Origin: an uncultured Lachnospiraceae bacterium
GTDB lineage: Bacteria; Bacillota; Clostridia; Lachnospirales; Lachnospiraceae
DNA length: 18,690 bases
Assembly (NCBI GenBank): GCA_946406305.1
Contig: CAMJKC010000013.1
Span: 1 to 18,690 of the forward strand
Direction of reading: 5' to 3'
Within the stretch, counting starts at the first letter, position 1. Each line of letters starts with the position of its first letter. Shown in pieces: positions 18,001 through 18,690 of the stretch. The notes beneath the pieces are model-generated. The model saw only the letters and a list, made by a program, of their open reading frames with translations. It did not search any database and was not told the origin of the DNA. The translations under genes were made by a program, and so were the position numbers.

Positions 18001-18690
18001 ATTACATTATAGAGAGTATAGAAGACAAAGAAGGCAATAAGTATGATTTGACAAATGAAGAACTACTTAAGAAAGTATATCCAGGAGATAGCACATATGA
18101 ACTAATTAGAAAAGAAGGAGATAAAGTAGAACTTATAAAGATTTACAATGAGCCATATAATATTGTATTAAATGGAGATGTATATACAGATATTGATGGC
18201 AATGAATATGCTTCAACTCCAGATGTATTTAGAAAACAAATATATGTAAATGACAGACAAGTACTAATGGAAGATGAGTTTACTATGAGCGGTGGATATA
18301 AGTATAATGGAGAAGTAATGTCAGAAGATGGAACAATTTATAAGACAAGTGAAATAGTAAGAAACTTGAAAAATGAAAAAGGCGATACATTTACAGCGAC
18401 AGCACTCTTTGACCCAATAAAATACAATATAACATTTGATGCGGGAAATGCAAATGCAACTATAAATATGAATGATATAACTAACATTTCATTTAATGAT
18501 ACAACAAGGAGACTTCCAGCAGATAATGCGACATTTGGAAATCACATACTTGAATACTATGTGGTAGATAAGATAACTACAAGTGATGGTAAAGAGTTGC
18601 CAAAAGATAGTTATGAAAGAAAGATAGTTGAAAAGAATAGAGGCTACTATTATAACTTGACTACTGTTGATAATGCTACAGTTACATTAA
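1..18690 (+). CDS. Giant multi-domain repeat surface protein (InlB B-repeat / Flg_new type), internal fragment open at both ends
   Basis: The first complete codon begins at position 3, and 6,229 codons follow without a stop; the final base starts another codon. Neither start nor end of the gene is present. The segment is about 690 kDa, assuming roughly 110 Da per residue. All of it is tandem domains of the Listeria-Bacteroides repeat family: about 69 modules, each opening with a Y-x-I-x-F/Y strand and usually closing with 'TLYAVW' or 'TLKAVW'. Residues 1-17 are a module tail, 18-896 form X-Y-Z triads, 897-1082 a junction unit, and the rest fourteen a-b-c-d super-repeats. Family members are generally exported and wall-attached; InlB B-repeats have a beta-grasp-like fold. 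Only five Cys occur (codons at about 1905, 3999, 5028, 7527 and 14004), as expected of an exported Gram-positive protein. No enzymatic motif, transmembrane segment, signal peptide or LPXTG was seen. A stalk or adhesin role is inference. Reading frame and family are very secure; function is not. Confidence 0.97.
3..53 (+). repeat. C-terminal tail of a preceding repeat module (resembles a d-type module)
   Basis: The first 14 residues, LASHSNVIVYTAQW, line up with the closing segment of the downstream d modules, LTTYSNATVTLKAVW, allowing one single-residue gap. They share the leading Leu, the Ser-Asn pair, the Val, the Ala and the terminal Trp. The linker ELN follows before the next module's opening strand. 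The repeat array therefore extends upstream of the window. The d-type assignment is tentative because only a tail is visible; a generic repeat ending is the alternative. Confidence 0.6.
54..791 (+). repeat. Triad 1 of Flg_new-type modules (X-Y-Z), 246 residues
   Basis: Module X (54-305) has the opening DIVYDGNG, the canonical core 'FIGWAT' and the closing 'IRLYAVW'. It is longer than the other types because of an insertion between core and last strand. Module Y (306-536) opens HLTLDSDGGYF, has 'FAFVGYF' in place of GW, an 'AIW' strand, and closes 'RTIYAHW'. Module Z (537-791) opens VLTVDGNGGTINGK, has 'YGYRKLGLYKDKK' at the core, a 'TVIW' strand, and closes 'RTIYVGW'. Module types were assigned by matching these signatures with the same positions in the next two triads, so the order is seen directly rather than assumed. 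Confidence 0.88.
792..1505 (+). repeat. Triad 2 of Flg_new-type modules (X-Y-Z), 238 residues
   Basis: X (792-1040): KIYYDANGGKGS, core 'TFLGWATSRD', closing 'ITLYAVW'. Y (1041-1265): ILTLNAMGGYF, core 'YAFVGYYTSTD', 'TVW' strand, closing 'TAYASW'. Z (1266-1505): KLTIDANGGSIKG, core 'PAYRMVDFFKT', 'TVW' strand, closing 'KNIYIIW'. The Y module codes E-G-G-E-S-I-M with DNA that happens to match a strong Shine-Dalgarno sequence ten bases before an in-frame ATG (1081-1100); this is reported separately. Confidence 0.88.
1506..2225 (+). repeat. Triad 3 of Flg_new-type modules (X-Y-Z), 240 residues
   Basis: X (1506-1760): TIRYDRNGG, core 'KFIGWNTDKNA', closing 'ITLYATW'. Y (1761-1985): TINFVANGGVYDNG, core 'YTFIDYYEDAAC', closing 'KTIYAGW'. 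This Y copy is the most divergent: the usual GY is DY, the extra '.VW' strand reads VATFSY, and it carries one of only five cysteines in the window. Z (1986-2225): VMTVDGNGGSVNGK, core 'GYDMIGFYTDKK', 'TTW' strand, closing 'KTIYVGW', very close to the Z of triad 1. Confidence 0.88.
2226..2690 (+). repeat. Incomplete triad 4 (Y-Z only, X missing), 155 residues
   Basis: Directly after the Z module of triad 3 comes another Y-type module (2226-2444: NLTLDANGGYFTDG, core 'YVFTGYTTEEE', 'NVW', closing 'RTLYAGW'), where an X with a GW core would be expected. A Z-type module follows (2445-2690: KLRIEGNGGTIRSY, core 'NYVKRGFFNVSD', 'TVW', closing 'KTIYVGW'). This is the last unit of the three-module region; the next module is of the long a type. 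Confidence 0.85.
2691..3248 (+). repeat. Junction unit: a-type module fused directly to d-type module (b and c absent), 186 residues
   Basis: The first half (2691-2957) is an a-type module: YEIHFNANAPKDPKG corresponds to the later 'F.PNVPEG' opening. It has the core 'YNFLGWSLTSTGS' and closes 'FEFFAQW'. The second half (from 2958) is d-type: TYYVEYEKGSDDV corresponds to 'FDKGNENATG', 'HTFEYWVVDRI' to 'EYFVVDKI', and 'YYNLTSVEGATVVLRAVW' is the d closing strand. Compared with the fourteen full units downstream, modules b and c are missing in frame. It marks the border between the triad array and the four-module array. Confidence 0.83.
3249..4373 (+). repeat. Super-repeat unit 1 (a-b-c-d), 375 residues
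   Basis: Modules: a 3249-3512 (IDYNPNIP opening, 'LTFKGWNTDKATTS', closing 'VINLYAIW'); b 3513-3803 (VSYDPGYKSTEV, 'GGIIPTPSELTN', then 'KIYGGVHAS' where later units have KVYPGD); c 3804-4070; d 4071-4373 ('FAYWLVESI', 'YYNLTTYSNATINMKAVW'). Module c is unusual: it keeps a canonical 'FTFAGWATTSEGRIIY' core and a 'VNLYAMW' ending, which the c modules of units 2-14 have lost. It also carries a Cys (YEDCDL). Confidence 0.86.
4374..5507 (+). repeat. Super-repeat unit 2 (a-b-c-d), 378 residues
   Basis: Modules: a 4374-4640 (VVFDPNVPKGETL, 'YNLIGWSTDSNAKVP', closing 'VTLYGVW'); b 4641-4940 (VVYDRGTGVGYL replaces the PGHNS opening; 'FKPGDTLLNIAHKQGG' replaces KVYPGD); c 4941-5198 ('INDRA' region is degenerate and includes a Cys in STVSCVND; 'FDMPGYTYNSFKDKDNNVY' matches the c core); d 5199-5507 (VKFDKGNENATGTM, 'HTFEYFVVENI', 'YYNLVNKEGMEVELKAVW'). 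Module b is the poorest match to the b signature in the array. Confidence 0.85.
5508..6647 (+). repeat. Super-repeat unit 3 (a-b-c-d), 380 residues, the longest unit
   Basis: Modules: a 5508-5771 (IAFDKNLPEGKVL, 'LRFIGWDVNPNSKTP', closing 'ITLYAVW'); b 5772-6065 (VKFLPGHNARPEDTM, 'TDNDGLIPTP', 'EIGDEASVLLRNNGD'); c 6066-6338 (IKYDKGSIIDAGEEY, 'YVNERYEIPELTF', 'GYLFTKKYSYNGSTYDEG'); d 6339-6647 (VKYILGSDNAQLV, 'ITSFVVEKI', 'HYFSKATVYDNSTVTLK'). The d module ends in PLLPAPMEH instead of the A-V-W-S-N motif, so this is the only d module in the window without the closing Trp. Confidence 0.85.
6648..7745 (+). repeat. Super-repeat unit 4 (a-b-c-d), 366 residues
   Basis: Modules: a 6648-6911 (IVFDSNAPRGEEDN, 'YTFLGWNIDRATTS', closing 'TTSYAIW'); b 6912-7199 (IIYTPGYRSDSI, a degenerate 'EHIMPPESEN' in place of DNDGG.IPTP, then 'EVRPGDTAILLARTWGD'); c 7200-7463 (VVYTGGTIKDLDGN, 'YVNDTQYIS', 'YGYIFDNSYTGSDGKIYRPG', a good c match); d 7464-7745 (ISFNKGNRAARGVM, 'LDYWIFNKEI', 'VYNLTRASGSTIELRAVW'). 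Its d module carries a Cys (LSNCEFD). Confidence 0.86.
7746..8837 (+). repeat. Super-repeat unit 5 (a-b-c-d), 364 residues
   Basis: Modules: a 7746-8009 (IRFMPNVPEGSRL, 'IKGGAVAKLNKNQY', 'YNFLGWATASNSRR', closing 'FVLYAVW'); b 8010-8291 (IKFKSGFNSTEV, 'RDNDGLIPTPSQNTN', 'KVRPGVISSMLLRDDGD'); c 8292-8558 (VNYMGGNITDKNGK, 'LNERATISDLEF', 'GYVFNKRYKANNRNYATG'); d 8559-8837 (VGFIRGNIAAVGDD, 'VEYWVVDSI', 'AYNLADVEGQTVILRAVW'). The K-G-G-A stretch is coded by AAAGGAGGAG (7830-7839), a strong Shine-Dalgarno look-alike with no start codon at a usable distance. Confidence 0.87.
8838..9953 (+). repeat. Super-repeat unit 6 (a-b-c-d), 372 residues
   Basis: Modules: a 8838-9101 (IEYNANVPTGYEL, 'SATKSMAGQSVKGGEE', 'FSFLGWSLDGSSN', closing 'VINLYAVW'); b 9102-9389 (LEFDVGYNKSGSM, 'STEDNGGMVPNP', 'RQINKDTIDESYTLVR' without the YPGD motif); c 9390-9644 (IIYKGGEKIDRDGN, 'FVMNAGYKFNGTYKLGETIY'); d 9645-9953 (VIYDRGNASARGVIP, 'IEYFVLDSIETPDG', 'YYNLTSIDGAKITLKAVW'). 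Module d has an extra stretch (NLTTEGTNKVFS) just before its YYNLT motif, which looks like a partial local duplication of that motif. Confidence 0.87.
9954..11066 (+). repeat. Super-repeat unit 7 (a-b-c-d), 371 residues
   Basis: Modules: a 9954-10220 (ISFNPNVPEGYEL, 'SATKSMPTMDVKGGEK', 'FKFAGWNTDKDSDE', closing 'VELYGIW'); b 10221-10508 (GIFDPGHRGFEDI, 'TSDSDGGVIPTPKELTN', 'KVYPGEKLGQFITDENQ'); c 10509-10772 (VVLEGNTVVDMDGV, 'VYDRATISNVEF', 'YEFTGEFINEIDGSSYRVG'); d 10773-11066 (VGFRKGNRNATGVMP, 'IEYFVVDDV', 'YYNLTTYSNAIVYLKAVW'). The a module shares the string SATKSM with unit 6 and no other unit. The YYNLTTYSNA codons are almost identical to those in unit 1. Confidence 0.87.
11067..12155 (+). 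repeat. Super-repeat unit 8 (a-b-c-d), 363 residues
   Basis: Modules: a 11067-11327 (ISFKPNVPANRRL, 'VGGEEKKLSANTY', 'YKFIGWSSTANGT', closing 'IINLYAVW'); b 11328-11609 (IVFDTGHNTTEVMN, 'STSDNNGHIPRGNATN', 'KIRPGTYASDLIRNEND'); c 11610-11870 (VVFNGGQKRNLDGE, 'NINDRATISEMNFTM', 'GYIFDETFTGEDGVIYGIG'); d 11871-12155 (IHFDKGNTAATGNM, 'LSYWVHESTTYSDG', 'IHNLTKEEGATLNFKAVW'). In d, the V-V-D-K-I core is replaced by V-H-E-S-T. Confidence 0.87.
12156..13250 (+). repeat. Super-repeat unit 9 (a-b-c-d), 365 residues
   Basis: Modules: a 12156-12419 (IEFNPNVPEGYEL, 'IVGGSKDALNANEY', 'FQFDGWSIDPATTSS', closing 'VITLYAVW'); b 12420-12704 (INFLPGHNSNDRMN, 'TTTDNGGLIPMPNQMTN', 'KVHPGDKSNMFIRQGGD'); c 12705-12962 (IRYIGGKKTSIDGV, 'SFTMDIGYEFNNTYRYNG', 'VYKPGDIVEAF'); d 12963-13250 (IHFEKGLAEAAGVM, 'VEYFVVEKI', 'YHNLTNINNSTVTLRAVW'). 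A near-consensus unit with no gaps relative to its neighbours. Confidence 0.88.
13251..14336 (+). repeat. Super-repeat unit 10 (a-b-c-d), 362 residues
   Basis: Modules: a 13251-13508 (IDFEPNVPEGYSL, 'FTGGEKKALTKNNY', 'YEFAGWSIDGSDN', closing 'ITLYAVW'); b 13509-13793 (IKFNAGHGSSEV, 'TIDNGGKVIEPSN' without the IPTP string, 'KVYPGDSANELIKNNKD'); c 13794-14048 (LVYAGGRNENDGR, 'SFTMEGWVFNNTYTGSNG', 'LYKPYDIVESL' plus a Cys); d 14049-14336 (VVFDKGNRNAIGSAA, 'AYYVVDKIVKENG', 'TQLSRYNNSTVTLRTVW'). In d the NLT motif has become QLS. Confidence 0.87.
14337..15440 (+). repeat. Super-repeat unit 11 (a-b-c-d), 368 residues
   Basis: Modules: a 14337-14600 (VVFNPNVPEGYSL, 'MATMSFMGAEEQSLTKNEY', 'YKFLGWHIDKDKK', closing 'VITLYAIW'); b 14601-14885 (ISFNLGHEGIGSMG, 'TTDDNNGVVPSTPNSQN', 'KVYPGDVSRTLLRDMGD'); c 14886-15143 (IILLGDRISGIDGT, 'RINDRIILTAPDFTM', 'GYKFTNSFLGDDNSILERN', where the YK.GD part is lost); d 15144-15440 (VRYEKGYENAYEIG, 'VEYFVVNKIEKNNG', 'YSNLTKEDMAMVTLKAVW'). 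The FMGA string departs from the GGE motif present in most other a modules. Confidence 0.87.
15441..16526 (+). repeat. Super-repeat unit 12 (a-b-c-d), 362 residues
   Basis: Modules: a 15441-15701 (LIFDPNVPEGAKL, 'MATMSFIGGEEKILNLNEY', 'YEFKGWTFDKSTTS', closing 'VAVLYAVW'); b 15702-15983 (VRYIGGHNSDDSI, 'STDDTNVVPTPRRNRN', 'KVYPGDVANQLLKRNGD'); c 15984-16238 (IRYMAREGASGEE, 'AYINDRVKVEKIDYSI', 'GYYFVNQYRGQNNKLYQVS'); d 16239-16526 (VVFDSGNEHSSITGSM, 'LAYYVVDKIEGADG', 'MYNLTKASGSTVTLKAVW'). MATMSF is shared with the preceding unit. The Gly pair of the b loop is missing (DDTN). Confidence 0.87.
16527..17609 (+). repeat. Super-repeat unit 13 (a-b-c-d), 361 residues, the shortest complete unit
   Basis: Modules: a 16527-16787 (IVLNANEPEGYKV, 'VVGGDEAIIPKDIY', 'FNFMGWSTSRDSSD', closing 'IINLYAVW'); b 16788-17063 (IEFNPGHNSEDTI, 'STDTNSLIPEPNAYAN', 'KIYPGDNASDLLRADGD'); c 17064-17327 (VLFKANSIIDLDGN, 'YVNDRAKIATYSFVM', 'YYFNNRYVGSDGKEYKTG'); d 17328-17609 (VIFDKGNENATGNKA, 'LEYYVVDKVELEDG', 'YYNLATYTNAKVTLKAVW'). 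Its c and d modules are close to the consensus that can be drawn from all units. Confidence 0.88.
17610..18690 (+). repeat. Super-repeat unit 14 (a-b-c-d), cut by the window end just before its final motif
   Basis: Modules: a 17610-17867 (IRYNPNYPKDATE, 'TIKGGDSKQLLENKY', 'YKFRGWNRVPTSSE', closing 'IIDLYAVW'); b 17868-18152 (ISFNPGHLSNEVI, 'SGNGKKIPTPSELRN', 'KVYPGDSTYELIRKEGD'); c 18153-18416 (IVLNGDVYTDIDGN, 'YVNDRQVLMEDEFTM', 'GYKYNGEVMSEDGTIYKTS'); d 18417-18690 (ITFDAGNANATINM, 'LEYYVVDKITTSDG', 'YYNLTTVDNATVTL'). The window stops at that Leu. By analogy only the A-V-W closing motif and short linker are missing, so a fifteenth unit would start near 18708 if the array continues. Confidence 0.86.

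Noticed and set aside
1..18690. Possible alternative genetic code (TGA as Trp) suggested by AT-richness
   Set aside because: All conserved Trp positions checked are TGG and no TGA occurs in the frame, so the standard bacterial code suffices.
3249..18690. CRISPR array or non-coding satellite as an explanation for the periodicity
   Set aside because: The repeat is 1.1 kb long and conserved at the protein level, with extensive third-position differences between copies. There are no short identical repeats with spacers.
3192..18690. N-glycosylation sequons (N-L-T, N-A-T) recurring in d modules
   Set aside because: The recurrence is real, but general N-glycosylation at N-x-S/T is not expected in a Gram-positive bacterium. 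The motif is better explained as a structural turn before the last strand.

Overview
The window is one continuous piece of a single giant gene. On the + strand, the frame whose codons begin at position 3 is open from end to end: 6,229 consecutive sense codons with no stop, no start and no frameshift. The protein continues beyond both edges. I translated the whole frame by eye. It consists entirely of tandem domains related to the Listeria-Bacteroides / InlB B-repeat family (Flg_new, Pfam PF09479). Their hallmarks are an opening Y-x-(I/L)-x-(F/Y/L)-(D/N)-x-(N)GG strand, a central aromatic 'F-x-GW' or 'F-x-GY' core, and a closing 'TLYAVW' strand. The family is typical of long cell-surface proteins. 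No signal peptide, anchor or catalytic domain lies in the window.

Layout: (1) 3-53 is the tail of a preceding module. (2) 54-2690 holds eleven modules of 73-85 residues in a three-module order, X-Y-Z: three complete triads of about 240 residues, then a last one lacking X. (3) 2691-3248 is a short junction unit made of an a-type module fused directly to a d-type module. (4) 3249 to the window end holds fourteen tandem super-repeats of 361-380 residues. Each is built of four distinct modules (a-b-c-d), and the last is cut a few residues before its end. That makes about 69 modules in the window. The four module types look like diverged copies of one ancestral fold. Module a keeps the canonical GW/LYAVW pattern. 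Modules b, c and d have their own conserved signatures: 'PGHNS ... DNDGG.IPTP ... KVYPGD' in b, 'YVNDRA ... GY.FNN.Y.GSDG..YK.GDI' in c, 'FDKGNENATG ... EYFVVDKI ... YYNLTTYSNATVTLKAVW' in d.

Organism: the DNA is AT-rich. It uses ATA for Ile and AGA for Arg heavily and CGN rarely, and Trp is TGG with no in-frame TGA. Only five cysteines occur in 6,229 residues. With the domain family, this suggests a low-GC Gram-positive bacterium (Bacillota, perhaps a gut or oral Clostridia-like lineage). The assignment is inference, because no taxonomic marker is present.

How it probably works: a very long extracellular stalk or adhesin in which serial beta-rich domains project a functional tip, or themselves bind host, matrix or other cells. 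There is no other gene, RNA gene, mobile element, CRISPR array, promoter or terminator, and no non-coding stretch.
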